NCBI RefSeq assembly: GCF_004117835.1
Contig: NZ_SDSC01000004.1
Span: forward strand, 62,001 to 126,000
Direction: 5' to 3'
Length of the DNA: 64,000 bases
Source: Macrococcus sp. DPC7161
GTDB taxonomy: Bacteria; Bacillota; Bacilli; Staphylococcales; Staphylococcaceae
Position numbers and translations under genes: made by a program. The notes beneath the pieces are model-generated. The model had not been told where the DNA came from. It made no database searches and saw only the letters and a program-made list of their open reading frames with translations. The first letter of the stretch is position 1, and each line of letters starts with the position of its first letter. Below, piece after piece: positions 8,727 through 18,123 of the stretch.

Positions 8727-10193
8727 TTGGCTAAAAAGAGACCAGTAAGAAAGAAGAAAAAGAAAAAATCGTTATTCAAACGATGGCTATATTTTATATT
8801 AATCATTTATTGTTTAGCATTTATATATGGATTAGTAAAACCAATGCCAGGTGGGAGTTCTAAATGGTATGAAGTGAGTAAGACGAATGATGCACAATTA
8901 CTTTTGGATAATACGTATGAGAGTAATGGCCAAATGCATTACAATCATCATATTTTCCAGGAAATATTAAATACCATACGTGATGCAGATGATTTTATTA
9001 TTTTAGATATGTTTTTGTTTAATGATACTTACGATGGGAAAGAAAATTATCCTAAATTGACGACACAATTGACGGATGCATTGGTGCAAAAGAAAAAAGA
9101 AAACCCAAATATTCGCATCTATATGTTAACGGATCCTATTAATAGTTTTTATGGAAGTTATACACCAAAACATTATCAAAAATTGCGTAATAACGGCATA
9201 TTGTTGTATGAAACGAACTTAAATAAATTACGAGATTCCAACCCGATTTACTCAGCACTATGGCGCCCAACATTGCAGGTGTTCGGAAATGGTGGTAATG
9301 GAATGATTAAAAATATCTTCTCAAAAAATGCACCGAATGTTACAGTACGTGGTATGGCCAAATTGCTGAATATGAAAGCAAATCATAGAAAAACAATTGT
9401 CACTGAAGATGCAACAATCATTTCGAGTAGTAATCCTCATGACCCAAGTGGTCATCATCAAAATGTAGGACTTAAAATGAGCGGACAAATTCAAGAAGAT
9501 GTGATTAAAAGTGAAATTGCTGCGATTAATATGAGCGGTGGGAAGCTAGAATTTAACGACTTCAAAATCAATAACCGTAAATTTAATAATCGTATGGATT
9601 ATGATACGACTTTAGTCACTGAAGGAAAAATTCGTGATGCACTCATTGATGAAATTGAACGCCGTGATGACAATGATACGATTAAGATGGGGATGTTTTA
9701 TTTATCAGATCGTAAAGTCATCAAATCGTTGTTACATGCAGCAGATCGCGGTGTAAAAGTCCAAATCATACTAGATGTGAATAAAGAAGCATTTGGTAAA
9801 GAGAAACCAGGTATCCCAAATAAATCAGTAGCGCATGAATTGGTTTCAAAATCAAATGATAAAATACAAATCAAATGGGCAGTCAGCCATGGTGAACAAT
9901 ATCATACCAAATTTACATTGCTTGAAGATAAAGATAAAAAAGAATCTCACTTAATGTTAGGGAGTGCCAATTTAACGAGAAGAAACATACAAGATTACAA
10001 TATGGAAACCGATGTATTAATCACTGGAAAAAGTAACTTGCCAGTATTTAAAACATTAAATCAAGACTTTGATGCGAAATGGAACAATACATACGCCCAC
10101 GTCACGGATAATTATAACGTTAAAAAAGATCCAAGCTTTATGAAAACATTGATTTATAGAATCCAAGAATTCAGTGGATTGTCGAGTTTTTAA
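8727..10193 (+). CDS. Phospholipase D-like / cardiolipin synthase-like protein
   Basis: This 488-residue protein belongs to the PLD superfamily. It has a very basic N-terminus, one membrane anchor (about residues 18-38, WLYFILIIYCLAFIYGL), then two PLD half-sites. The first contains NHRKTIV and SSSNPHD, the second YHTKFTLL and GSANLTRRN, so both HxK pairs are present while the usual Asp after HxK is a Glu in both. Such enzymes cleave or transfer phosphodiesters of lipids. The start is a TTG with GAGGTGA four bases upstream. It is not one of the usual Cls proteins by N-terminus; the substrate is unknown. Confidence 0.8.
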   Translation: MAKKRPVRKKKKKKSLFKRWLYFILIIYCLAFIYGLVKPMPGGSSKWYEVSKTNDAQLLLDNTYESNGQMHYNHHIFQEILNTIRDADDFIILDMFLFNDTYDGKENYPKLTTQLTDALVQKKKENPNIRIYMLTDPINSFYGSYTPKHYQKLRNNGILLYETNLNKLRDSNPIYSALWRPTLQVFGNGGNGMIKNIFSKNAPNVTVRGMAKLLNMKANHRKTIVTEDATIISSSNPHDPSGHHQNVGLKMSGQIQEDVIKSEIAAINMSGGKLEFNDFKINNRKFNNRMDYDTTLVTEGKIRDALIDEIERRDDNDTIKMGMFYLSDRKVIKSLLHAADRGVKVQIILDVNKEAFGKEKPGIPNKSVAHELVSKSNDKIQIKWAVSHGEQYHTKFTLLEDKDKKESHLMLGSANLTRRNIQDYNMETDVLITGKSNLPVFKTLNQDFDAKWNNTYAHVTDNYNVKKDPSFMKTLIYRIQEFSGLSSF

Positions 10194-10247
10194 ATGATGT
10201 TATGAATATTAGATATAGTGAATATTCAAACAATTTTCAATTTACTG

Positions 10248-10276
10248 TTGACGAATCATTTTTTCACATGTAATAT
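10248..10276 (+). promoter_or_regulatory. Promoter of the met riboswitch transcript
   Basis: TTGACG (10248-10253) and TAATAT (10271-10276) with a 17-base spacer, ending about 20 bases before the riboswitch. Confidence 0.75.
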
Positions 10277-10297
10277 GAATATCAAATTTAATAAACA

Positions 10298-10400
10298 CTT
10301 ATCAAGAGAGATTGAGGGAAATGGCCCGATGACATCTCAGCAGCGGACTCTATTTAGAGCACTGTGCTAATTCCATCAAGCGTTATGCTTGGCAGATAAA
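10298..10400 (+). ncRNA. SAM-I (S-box) riboswitch aptamer
   Basis: The sequence has the S-box order: CTTATCAAGAGAG at the 5' strand of P1, GAGGGA, GGCCCGATGA, then CAGCAGCGGAC, GTGCTAATTCCA and the closing GGCAGATAA. It lies between a promoter and a terminator hairpin just before metN. Known mechanism: SAM binding stabilises the aptamer and lets the downstream terminator form, so methionine import is switched on when SAM is low. Confidence 0.93.
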
Positions 10401-10414
10401 ATGTGATGTGCGGT

Positions 10415-10457
10415 TACGCCCATGTGTTTGCTAAGCAAATGCATGGGCGTATTTTTA
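10415..10457 (+). terminator. SAM-riboswitch expression-platform terminator
   Basis: Arms TACGCCCATG and CATGGGCGTA with an inner TTTGC / GCAAA stem, followed by TTTTTATTTT. It ends only a few bases before the metN ribosome binding site. Confidence 0.92.
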
Positions 10458-10474
10458 TTTTAGGAGGCGTAGTT

Positions 10475-11497
10475 ATGATATATATTCAAAACGTAGTTAA
10501 ACAATACCAAACTAAAAAAGGTGTTGTAACTGCTCTAGATGGTGTAAGTATCAAAATTGAAAAAGGAAAGATTTTTGGCATAGTTGGCTATTCAGGTGCT
10601 GGCAAATCTACATTGCTACGCATGATCAATAAACTTGAAGCACCAACCTCAGGATCAATATTTGTTGAGGGTGAAGATATTACTAAAGTAAGTGAAAAAA
10701 AGCTAAGAAAAAAGCGTCAAAATATTGGAATGATATTTCAAAGCTTTAACTTATTTAGATCAAAAACGATAGAAAACAATATTAAGTACCCACTTAAACT
10801 TACAAAACAATATTCAAAAGACGAGATTAATACACGGGTGGATGAATTACTAGAATTTGTTGGGTTAAGCGATAAGAAATATGATTATCCGAGTCAACTT
10901 TCAGGTGGTCAAAAACAAAGGATTGGTATCGCAAGAGCATTAGCTACAAACCCAGATATCTTACTTTGTGATGAAGCAACAAGTGCACTTGACCCAGAAA
11001 CGACCGACGACATATTAGCGTTATTAAAGAAAATTAATAAAGAGCTCGGTATTACAATCGTTATCATCACACATGAAATGGATGTTGTAAAATCCATTTG
11101 CCATGAAGTGTGTGTGATGGAAAAGGGCAAAGTAGTAGAACAGAATAATGTGTTTGATTTATTTACAAATCCAATTCATAAAACAACAAAGCGATTTGTA
11201 CATAGTGTCTTAAACGATGATATACCATCAGTCGTCAAAAATGATCGACATATCTATCGATTTATTTTCAATCAACAACAGATACTACAACCAGTACTCA
11301 GTAAGGTTGGAAGAATGTTTGAAGTTGATTTTAATGTACTTTACGGCAGTATCACTGAGTTAACAGATAAATTGTTTGGTAATTTACTGATCGAAGTTGT
11401 AGGGGAGACTGGAAATCAACAAAAAGCACTTCAAACGTTAGCAGCATATGGCATTGAAATTAAGGAGGTTGAAGGATTTGAAAACAGACTTAACTGA
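10475..11497 (+). CDS. metN: Methionine ABC importer ATP-binding protein MetN
   Basis: This 340-residue ATPase powers uptake of D/L-methionine with MetI and MetQ. It shows Walker A GYSGAGKST, signature LSGGQKQRIGIARAL and Walker B ILLCDEATSALDPET. The C-terminal 95 residues form the NIL/ACT-like domain through which MetN-type ATPases are inhibited by internal methionine. The ATG at 10475 has AGGAGG eight bases upstream; an in-frame start at 10403 lies within the terminator and is not used. Expression is controlled by the SAM riboswitch. Confidence 0.93.
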   Translation: MIYIQNVVKQYQTKKGVVTALDGVSIKIEKGKIFGIVGYSGAGKSTLLRMINKLEAPTSGSIFVEGEDITKVSEKKLRKKRQNIGMIFQSFNLFRSKTIENNIKYPLKLTKQYSKDEINTRVDELLEFVGLSDKKYDYPSQLSGGQKQRIGIARALATNPDILLCDEATSALDPETTDDILALLKKINKELGITIVIITHEMDVVKSICHEVCVMEKGKVVEQNNVFDLFTNPIHKTTKRFVHSVLNDDIPSVVKNDRHIYRFIFNQQQILQPVLSKVGRMFEVDFNVLYGSITELTDKLFGNLLIEVVGETGNQQKALQTLAAYGIEIKEVEGFENRLN

Positions 11498-12143
11498 ATT
11501 TTATCCCGTTATCATTCAAGAAACTTGGAATACCTTATTTATGGTCTTCGTTACTTTGATAGGTGCAGTTTTAATAGGTTTACCTTTGGGGATTTTACTA
11601 TATGCATCAGGTAAAAACAGAGTGTTGGAAAATAAATGGATTAATACAGTATTAAATGCATTAATCAATACCATTAGACCAATTCCTTTTATCATTTTCC
11701 TCGTTGCATTGATTCCAATCACACGATTATTAGTAGGAACAACGATTGGAACATGGGCAGCGATTTTTCCAATGACGATTGCAGCAAGTTTATCAATCGC
11801 TAGAGTAGTAGAAAATAATATTATTTCAGTTGATAAAGGGGTTATTGAAGCTGCGCAAGCAATGGGAAGTTCAAAGTTCGATATTTTATTTAAAGTATTG
11901 ATTCCTGAAGCAGCAGGTAGTTTGATACTTGGACTCACATTTGTAACTGTCTCATTAATTGAATTTTCGGCTGTAGCGGGACTAGTAGGTGCGGGAGGTA
12001 TTGGCTATTTAGCATTTACATATGGCTATCAAAGATTTGATGTGGCGGTCATGTTTGTCACAGTCGTTGTATTAATCGTACTTGTACAAATCACACAATT
12101 TATTGGTAACAAAGTAGCAAATATATATACAAATAGATTATAA
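11478..12143 (+). CDS. metI: Methionine ABC importer permease MetI
   Basis: This 221-residue protein has five membrane helices and the coupling segment EAAQAMGSSKFDILFKVLIPEAAGSL, which contains the EAA motif that contacts MetN. I chose the TTG at 11478, which has AAGGAGG nine bases upstream and overlaps metN by 20 bases; longer versions would start inside metN. It forms the channel for methionine. Confidence 0.92.
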   Translation: MKTDLTEFYPVIIQETWNTLFMVFVTLIGAVLIGLPLGILLYASGKNRVLENKWINTVLNALINTIRPIPFIIFLVALIPITRLLVGTTIGTWAAIFPMTIAASLSIARVVENNIISVDKGVIEAAQAMGSSKFDILFKVLIPEAAGSLILGLTFVTVSLIEFSAVAGLVGAGGIGYLAFTYGYQRFDVAVMFVTVVVLIVLVQITQFIGNKVANIYTNRL

Positions 12144-12155
12144 GGAGTGTTTTAA

Positions 12156-13004
12156 ATGAAAAAATTATTCGTATTATTTTTAAGTTTAGTTGTATTATTA
12201 GCGGCATGTGGATCAAAAGAAAGTGGTAAACAAAATAAAGAAATTCGTATTGGGGTAACAGGCGTAGATGGAAAGGTTTGGGATGTCATTAAGAAAAAAG
12301 CTGAAAAAGACGGCATTAAAATTAAATTGGTAGAATTTCAAGATTATACAGCACCAAATAACGCGTTAGATCAAGGAGATATTGATTTAAATGCATTTCA
12401 ACATTTTGCATTTTTAGATCAATTCAAAAAGGATCATCATTTAAAATTGTCAGTCGTTGGAACAACTGTATTTGCACCATTAGGCGTATATTCTGAAAAA
12501 ATTAAAGATATTAAAGAATTGAAGAAAGGAGATACAATTGCAATTCCTAATGATGTAACCAATCAAGCACGTGCATTGAGATTACTTGAAAATGCAGGGG
12601 TATTGAAGTTAGAAAAAGATTTTGGATTATTTGGTGGGCCAGACAAGATTAAAGAAAATAAATTGGATTTAAAAATTAAAGCGATTGATGCGCAACAAAC
12701 GCCAAGAGTATTACCAGATGTAGCAGCATCTATTATCAACAATGGTGTTGCTGGAAAAGCGGGATTAGATCCAGCAAAAGATCCAATCTTTAAAGAAGAT
12801 CCAAAATCAGAAGCGGCAAAGCCATATATTAATGTGATTGCATCTAAAACTAGCGAAAAAGATAATAAAACATACAAAAAGATTGTAGAGTACTATCATT
12901 CTAAAGAAGCAATTGAAGCTGTAAAGAAAGATTCAAATGGTGGTGAGTTTGTTCATAAGTTAAATCAAAAAGAAATCGATAAGATTGAAAAAAGTTTGAA
13001 ATAA
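12156..13004 (+). CDS. metQ: Methionine-binding lipoprotein MetQ
   Basis: This 282-residue NlpA-family binding protein starts with a lipoprotein signal peptide ending in LLAAC, so Cys18 is lipidated. Family stretches include IRIGVTG, DLNAFQHFAFLDQF and IPNDVTNQARALRLLE. It captures methionine outside the cell and hands it to MetI/MetN. It begins 13 bases after metI with TAAGGAGTG upstream, and a bidirectional terminator closes the operon. Confidence 0.92.
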   Translation: MKKLFVLFLSLVVLLAACGSKESGKQNKEIRIGVTGVDGKVWDVIKKKAEKDGIKIKLVEFQDYTAPNNALDQGDIDLNAFQHFAFLDQFKKDHHLKLSVVGTTVFAPLGVYSEKIKDIKELKKGDTIAIPNDVTNQARALRLLENAGVLKLEKDFGLFGGPDKIKENKLDLKIKAIDAQQTPRVLPDVAASIINNGVAGKAGLDPAKDPIFKEDPKSEAAKPYINVIASKTSEKDNKTYKKIVEYYHSKEAIEAVKKDSNGGEFVHKLNQKEIDKIEKSLK

Positions 13005-13022
13005 TTTTATAGGATATTGAAA

Positions 13023-13048
13023 AACACCTCGAAATTTTTCGAGGTGTT
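13023..13048. terminator. Bidirectional terminator between metQ and the glucosaminidase gene
   Basis: Arms AACACCTCGAA / TTCGAGGTGTT. T residues follow on the plus side. The stop codon of the minus-strand glucosaminidase gene overlaps the stem. Confidence 0.8.
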
Positions 13049-14351
13049 ATTTTGTGTAATGAATAAATTGATAATTGTTGCCTGAAATTCCTAATCGATT
13101 GTAGAAACTAGCGATGTAATTTGCATTTGCGCTTGCCCATTGAATATCTGTTGCATATTGGCTATCTCCTGGTGCAAATGGATTCCATCTCATTGTATAT
13201 AATGTGTTTTGGTTTTCTGAAACGAATCCTTTTGAAATGAATTCAGCACCACCGATGATGGCTTTCTCAGGTGTGTCCCAGCCTACATTTGCTGCATATT
13301 TTAATCCGTATTTTAATGCATCTTTGTCGTATGCACCTACACCATACATGTTGTAGAATTTCTTATTTGGATCTTCGCCTTTAACGTGACGTCCGTTAGC
13401 TAGGTGACTTCGTCCTTCGGCAGTTTCTAAAAATGCATGTGAGATTAAATAGATTTCATTAATATGGTACTTTTCACTCGCTGTTTTAAAGGCTTGTCCT
13501 TTACCTTCTAATATACCTTTACCTTGGAGTAACACATTTAATTGTTCAGCTGTTAATCCTTGTGATTGATTTAACACTAAAAATTGATACTTTTGAATCG
13601 GATCATTAATCAAACGCTCAGTATCCATAGCTCGAAGTACTAAACTACGTCTTGCATTTGTCCATTTCACACCGTTTGATACTTGTGGTTTTGGACTTAA
13701 CTTCATTTGGATATTTGCTGCATCTGTTAATGTTGTTGGCACTGTTTGATGTTGTACGCCCGGTGTATTTACTTGATTAGTATTGGCAACGGGTTCTTTT
13801 TTAACAACGGGTTTAGGCAACGGTTTACGTTTAAGTTGGTCTGAACTTGTTTGAATCCATCCTGTAACACCATTTTTAAGCTGGCCATAAATAAATGTTT
13901 CATTACCAACTTTAATACTTTTCTTTACCGTTAATACTTCATTTTTGCCAACACGATCAATGACTTGTTGATCCGTACCATTCGGTGTGTTGTATAATTT
14001 CGTTGAAGCCGATTGAACGGTATAAATGTTATTTTGAACCTTAAGTGGTTTGATGGCATCGATCTTTAAGTCTTTTGCACGCACATATCCAATCGCGTTA
14101 TTGATGTTTTCTGTAGTTTGTACACGGAAATACTTTTCGCCGTTAATAGTAGTTGAGTCGTTAATATACAATGTATAGTTCGCAAATGTACCAGCAATTT
14201 TTTTACTCATCGCTGCTTTATTCGTAATAATAATAGCTTGATTATTATTTATCTTACCAAGCTTTAACGTAGACTCTGCCTTTGCTGTTAACGGTATTAT
14301 TATAGAAGAAAGTGCAACTGCACTGATAGTTATAGCTTTAAATATTTTCAT
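13047..14351 (-). CDS. Secreted N-acetylglucosaminidase with GW/SH3-like domains
   Basis: This 434-residue exported cell-wall hydrolase has a signal peptide ending near LTAKAES. Two or so GW/SH3-like modules follow (about residues 25-175, for example IGYVRAKDLK and GWIQTSSDQLKR), which would bind teichoic acids or peptidoglycan. A short proline/lysine linker leads to a C-terminal glucosaminidase domain with SHAFLETAEGRSHLANG, whose Glu is the likely catalytic acid, and YNMYGVGAYDKDA. It resembles the staphylococcal Sag/ScaH-type glucosaminidases. I used the ATG at 14351 with GGGGGCTC upstream; the longer form adds only four residues. Confidence 0.85.
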   Translation of the reverse strand: MKIFKAITISAVALSSIIIPLTAKAESTLKLGKINNNQAIIITNKAAMSKKIAGTFANYTLYINDSTTINGEKYFRVQTTENINNAIGYVRAKDLKIDAIKPLKVQNNIYTVQSASTKLYNTPNGTDQQVIDRVGKNEVLTVKKSIKVGNETFIYGQLKNGVTGWIQTSSDQLKRKPLPKPVVKKEPVANTNQVNTPGVQHQTVPTTLTDAANIQMKLSPKPQVSNGVKWTNARRSLVLRAMDTERLINDPIQKYQFLVLNQSQGLTAEQLNVLLQGKGILEGKGQAFKTASEKYHINEIYLISHAFLETAEGRSHLANGRHVKGEDPNKKFYNMYGVGAYDKDALKYGLKYAANVGWDTPEKAIIGGAEFISKGFVSENQNTLYTMRWNPFAPGDSQYATDIQWASANANYIASFYNRLGISGNNYQFIHYTK

Positions 14352-14443
14352 AAGAGCCCCCAAATTTGTTGTATTATCACGTATTATAGCAAATTGTGCA
14401 CGGCTAAAGAATCAATAATTGTAAAATTAACAATCTCTTAATA

Positions 14444-14986
14444 TTACCTGTTGGTCTTTAATATATTATTGAACACGATGTCACTGATTTCACATGGATG
14501 CTCTTTACAATCTTGTTGTAACCAGAAGAATAGAACACCAAATTGTCCACCAATTGTGTAATTGACAAAGTAATCAGGGTTCTTTAAATGAAATTGGTTA
14601 ATGATTTCAGAATAACTTTGTCTTAGACTGCCTATCAATTTTTGGGTAAAGTTTTGTGCTGGGTGTTTGGTTATTAATATTTTGAAGAAACGCTGATTTT
14701 CATAAATATATTGAAACAATGCATTGATATAATTTTTAACGTAGATTTGCTTATTTTGTGCATTGGTAATGCCTTCTGTTTTTGTCTTTACCATATTGAT
14801 AATATTTTCAATGTGGAAGTCAATCATGCTGTCTAATAAATCGTATTTGTCTAAATAATATGCATAAAATGTTGAACGATTAATGTTTGCTTCAGTACAA
14901 AGCATTTTAATTGTTATTTCTCTAAAACGATATTCATCCATTAAATTTACCAAGCTGTTTTCTATGATTTGTTTTTTCTCTTTCAT
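14444..14986 (-). CDS. TetR-family transcriptional regulator
   Basis: This 180-residue protein has a TetR helix-turn-helix (REITIKMLCTEANINRSTFYAYYLDKYDLLD, about residues 20-50) and a C-terminal ligand domain like the TetR_C groups that control membrane transporters. The ATG at 14986 has AGGAGT upstream; the listed extra N-terminal residues upstream are AT-rich and not needed. It is divergent from the EmrA/EmrB-like efflux genes and most likely represses them. Confidence 0.85.
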   Translation of the reverse strand: MKEKKQIIENSLVNLMDEYRFREITIKMLCTEANINRSTFYAYYLDKYDLLDSMIDFHIENIINMVKTKTEGITNAQNKQIYVKNYINALFQYIYENQRFFKILITKHPAQNFTQKLIGSLRQSYSEIINQFHLKNPDYFVNYTIGGQFGVLFFWLQQDCKEHPCEISDIVFNNILKTNR

Positions 14987-15066
14987 ATATACTCCTAAAG
15001 CCCTATTTTTAAATATTTTAATCAATATCCGACAAATACACAAATTTTGTTGGTTGTATAGTTAAG

Positions 15067-15076
15067 ATATCGATAT
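15067..15076. promoter_or_regulatory. Candidate TetR operator
   Basis: A perfect palindrome ATATCGATAT lies midway between the divergent TetR gene and the efflux operon, upstream of the efflux ribosome binding site. TetR regulators typically bind such sites, but the assignment is by position only. Confidence 0.35.
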
Positions 15077-15115
15077 ATAATATAAAACATGTTTAAAAAT
15101 TAGGAGGACATATCA

Positions 15116-15766
15116 ATGAAAAAATTAATAATGATTAACATTATTACATTAATTATTTTAGCAGTTGGGGGAGCGACACTATTTCATTTCTATAATGAAT
15201 CAGTGAATTATGTGAAAACAGATAATGCTAAAATTGATGGCGATCAATTAGCAATCGCTTCACCTGTTGCAGGTAAATTAGTGAAGTTCAATAAAGAAAC
15301 AGGCGATAAAGTCGATAAAGACGAAAAAGTTGGTACTGTAATGGGTCAAGGGGCAGATGGAAAACCATCTAAAGTAGACATTACTATGCCACAAAACGGA
15401 ACTATTGTTAAAACACAAGCAACTGAAAATGGTTTTGTAGGTGCTGGTACACCAATCGCTTATGCATATGATTTAAAAAAATTATATGTAACTGCAAATA
15501 TTAAAGAAACTGAAATTGATGGTATTAAAAAAGGGCAAGACGTAGATGTATATGTTGATGGATATAAAGATACAACTTTATCAGGTAAAGTAAAATCAAT
15601 TGGTTTAGCGACAGCTTCAAGCTTTAGTTTATTACCATCTTCTAATGGTAATGCAAACTTTACAAAAGTGACTCAAGTTATCCCAGTTAAAGTTGAATTA
15701 TCAACAGATAAATCTTTAGATGTAATTCCAGGAATGAATGTAACAGTACGCATTCACAAAAACTAA
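15116..15766 (+). CDS. EmrA/HlyD-like membrane-fusion component
   Basis: This 216-residue protein has one N-terminal membrane helix (IINIITLIILAVGGATLFHF) and a biotinyl-lipoyl/barrel-sandwich region (TDNAKIDGDQLAIASPVAGKL). It lacks the long coiled-coil hairpin of Gram-negative EmrA, which suits a cell without an outer membrane. It is 12 bases upstream of the EmrB-like gene and probably assists that pump. The ATG at 15116 is preceded by TTAGGAGG. Confidence 0.85.
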   Translation: MKKLIMINIITLIILAVGGATLFHFYNESVNYVKTDNAKIDGDQLAIASPVAGKLVKFNKETGDKVDKDEKVGTVMGQGADGKPSKVDITMPQNGTIVKTQATENGFVGAGTPIAYAYDLKKLYVTANIKETEIDGIKKGQDVDVYVDGYKDTTLSGKVKSIGLATASSFSLLPSSNGNANFTKVTQVIPVKVELSTDKSLDVIPGMNVTVRIHKN

Positions 15767-15778
15767 GGAGGTTTTTTT

Positions 15779-17470
15779 ATGACCTCAATGATTATATTTT
15801 ATTGTGTGTTTTCAGCATTTGTTTTCTTCTTAATGAATCGAATTGTATTAAGACAAAACAAAAAGCAACAAACGCCACCTGTGAAAGTCGAAACTGAACA
15901 AACTGAAATTGATGTGAACAAACCAATTTACGAACAAGTGAAACGTCCACAAGCACAAGTTCAATTTGGTAAAGGTGTTACGTTACCAAAAATTATTGCT
16001 GCTTTAATGACAGGGATGTTCGTTGCGATATTAAACCAAACATTAATTAACGTTGCATTACCCGTTATGATTAATGACTTTAGTATTTCAACTTCGACAG
16101 CACAATGGTTAACGACAGGATTTATGTTAGTAAACGGGATATTGGTTCCTGTTTCTGCATATTTAAATCAAAAGTTCTCATATAGACAGCTATTCTTATT
16201 CGCAATGGTCTTTTTTACGATTGGTTCAATCATCTGTGCATTATCAGTGAATTTCCCAATGATGATGACAGGACGTGTGATTCAAGCGGTTGGTGCAGGT
16301 ATTTTAATGCCTTTAGGTACAAACGTATTTATGACAGTCTTCCCACCTGAAAAACGTGGAGCTGCAATGGGTATGATGGGGATTGCCTTCATCTTAGCGC
16401 CAGCAATTGGGCCAACATTAACAGGTTGGGTAATTCAAAACTATCACTGGAACATTATGTTCTACGGGATGAGTGTTATCGGAATAATCTCTATCATCAT
16501 TGGTTTATTCTGGTTTAAGATTTACCAACCGTTACGAAATCCAAAATTAGATGTGCCAGGTGTCATATTCAGTTCATTAGGATTTGGTAGTTTACTTTAT
16601 GGATTCTCAGAAGCAGGTAACAAAGGATGGGATTCAGGTATTGTTGTAACAACAATGATTATTGGTATTTTCTTTGTTATATTATTCATTTACCGTGAAA
16701 TGTCTATGAAAGTACCGATGATGGATTTACGTGCTTTGAAATATTCTGGTTTCTCATTTACTTTATTAATCAATGTTATCGTGACAATGAGTTTATTCGG
16801 TGGGATGTTATTATTACCAGTATATTTACAATCTATTCGTGGGTTCTCACCACTTGATTCAGGATTGTTATTATTACCAGGATCATTATTAATGGGATTA
16901 ATGGGACCAATTTCTGGTCGTTTATTAGATAAAATCGGTATTCGTCCAATTACTATCTTTGGTTTATTAATCATGACATATGCGACTTGGGAATTAACAA
17001 AATTAAGTATGGATACGAGTTATAGTCATATTTTAAGTATTTATATCCTTCGTTCGTTTGGTATGAGTTTCATTATGATGCCAATTATGACAGCAGGTAT
17101 GAATGCTTTACCACAACACATGATTCCACACGGTAATGCGATTAGTAACACAGTACGACAATTGGCAGGTTCAATAGGGACTGCCGTGTTGGTAACAGTA
17201 ATGACACAACAAACAACAGCACATATTGGAGATATCGCCAATACATTAGACAAAACACATCCAGAAGTGATGGGACAATTTTCACAAATTGGACAAAGTG
17301 TAGGCTCTAGCCAAGCGGGCAGTCAATTGGTGATGGGATATATGCAAAAGTTTGCAACAATCAATGGTATCAATGATGCCTTTTGGGTAGCAACAGCCTT
17401 AAGTGCACTAGCTTTAGTATTGTCATTTTTCCTTAAAGGGAAAGATCATTATAGAGCTGAAGAACAATAA
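15779..17470 (+). CDS. MFS drug efflux pump, DHA2 (EmrB/QacA) family
   Basis: This 563-residue protein has about 14 membrane helices with the DHA2 motif set (TLINVALPVMINDF near residue 90; GRVIQAVGAGILMPLGTNVF; APAIGPTLTGWVI). Ahead of the core sits an extra membrane helix and a charged linker of about 45 residues (MIIFYCVFSAFVFFLMN then QNKKQQTPPVK), absent from plain EmrB. It would export drugs or toxic lipids using the proton gradient, together with the EmrA-like partner and under the divergent TetR regulator. A terminator follows. Confidence 0.88.
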   Translation: MTSMIIFYCVFSAFVFFLMNRIVLRQNKKQQTPPVKVETEQTEIDVNKPIYEQVKRPQAQVQFGKGVTLPKIIAALMTGMFVAILNQTLINVALPVMINDFSISTSTAQWLTTGFMLVNGILVPVSAYLNQKFSYRQLFLFAMVFFTIGSIICALSVNFPMMMTGRVIQAVGAGILMPLGTNVFMTVFPPEKRGAAMGMMGIAFILAPAIGPTLTGWVIQNYHWNIMFYGMSVIGIISIIIGLFWFKIYQPLRNPKLDVPGVIFSSLGFGSLLYGFSEAGNKGWDSGIVVTTMIIGIFFVILFIYREMSMKVPMMDLRALKYSGFSFTLLINVIVTMSLFGGMLLLPVYLQSIRGFSPLDSGLLLLPGSLLMGLMGPISGRLLDKIGIRPITIFGLLIMTYATWELTKLSMDTSYSHILSIYILRSFGMSFIMMPIMTAGMNALPQHMIPHGNAISNTVRQLAGSIGTAVLVTVMTQQTTAHIGDIANTLDKTHPEVMGQFSQIGQSVGSSQAGSQLVMGYMQKFATINGINDAFWVATALSALALVLSFFLKGKDHYRAEEQ

Positions 17471-17486
17471 TTCAATATACAAGTAT

Positions 17487-17528
17487 AAACAAGTCGAAAA
17501 TAATACTTTTTTCGGCTTGTTTATTTTT
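17487..17528 (+). terminator. Rho-independent terminator of the efflux operon
   Basis: Arms AAACAAGTCGAAAA and TTTTCGGCTTGTTT (one mismatch) followed by ATTTTTAT. Confidence 0.8.
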
Positions 17529-17555
17529 ATATAATGAGTGTAAGGAGTGGTCGAT

Positions 17556-18092
17556 TTGAAAACAAAGTATATCGATAAAAGGTCATGGCGACGTCTGTTG
17601 GATAAAACGTATAGTGAAAAGAGAATTGAAACAAGTACATTTGATGGCATCGTTGGATTAATTACGATGAAAAAAGTAAAATCACCATTAGAAGTAGAAA
17701 TATTAGGGGAAAACGTTCGTGTTGTCGATGTAGGATATCAATGGTTACAAATATTGCCAAAGGATAAACATTATAGTATTACAGTAATGTACAATGAAAA
17801 GCATGAGCCGATACAATATTATTTTGATATCAACGAGAAAAATATTCTTGAATTAGGCAAAGCGCGTGCACATGATTTGTATTTAGACGTACTTGTATTA
17901 CCAGATGGACGATATGAATTAGTAGATGAAAAAGACTTACATCGAGCTCTAAAACATCAAGATATTACAAAAGCGCAATTTGATTTTGCTTATCAAGAAG
18001 CAGAAGCAGTTATGGAAAGTGTCGAAACAAACTTTTTACAATATGTTGAATTAGCGAAGTATTGTAAAGGGGAAATTAGCAATCCTAATTAG
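17556..18092 (+). CDS. DUF402 domain protein (Ntdp-like)
   Basis: This 178-residue protein belongs to the DUF402 family (PIQYYFDINEKNILE, YLDVLVLPDGRYELVDEKDL). Characterised DUF402 proteins in Gram-positive bacteria include nucleoside di/triphosphatases of the Ntdp type; this copy is a relative, so phosphatase activity is only a guess. I prefer the TTG at 17556, eight bases after AAGGAG; the in-frame GTG at 17547 overlaps that ribosome binding site. The terminator hairpin begins before the stop codon. Confidence 0.75.
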   Translation: MKTKYIDKRSWRRLLDKTYSEKRIETSTFDGIVGLITMKKVKSPLEVEILGENVRVVDVGYQWLQILPKDKHYSITVMYNEKHEPIQYYFDINEKNILELGKARAHDLYLDVLVLPDGRYELVDEKDLHRALKHQDITKAQFDFAYQEAEAVMESVETNFLQYVELAKYCKGEISNPN

Positions 18093-18106
18093 GATTGCTA
18101 TTTTTT
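18077..18106 (+). terminator. Perfect palindromic terminator overlapping the DUF402 stop codon
   Basis: TAGCAATCCTAA / TTAGGATTGCTA followed by TTTTTTG. The stop codon of the DUF402 gene lies in the stem. Confidence 0.85.
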
Positions 18107-18123
18107 GAATTAGGGGTGATCTT

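Noticed and set aside
10403-10474. N-terminal extension of MetN
   Set aside because: The in-frame ATG lies in the riboswitch terminator; a clear ribosome site marks the later ATG.
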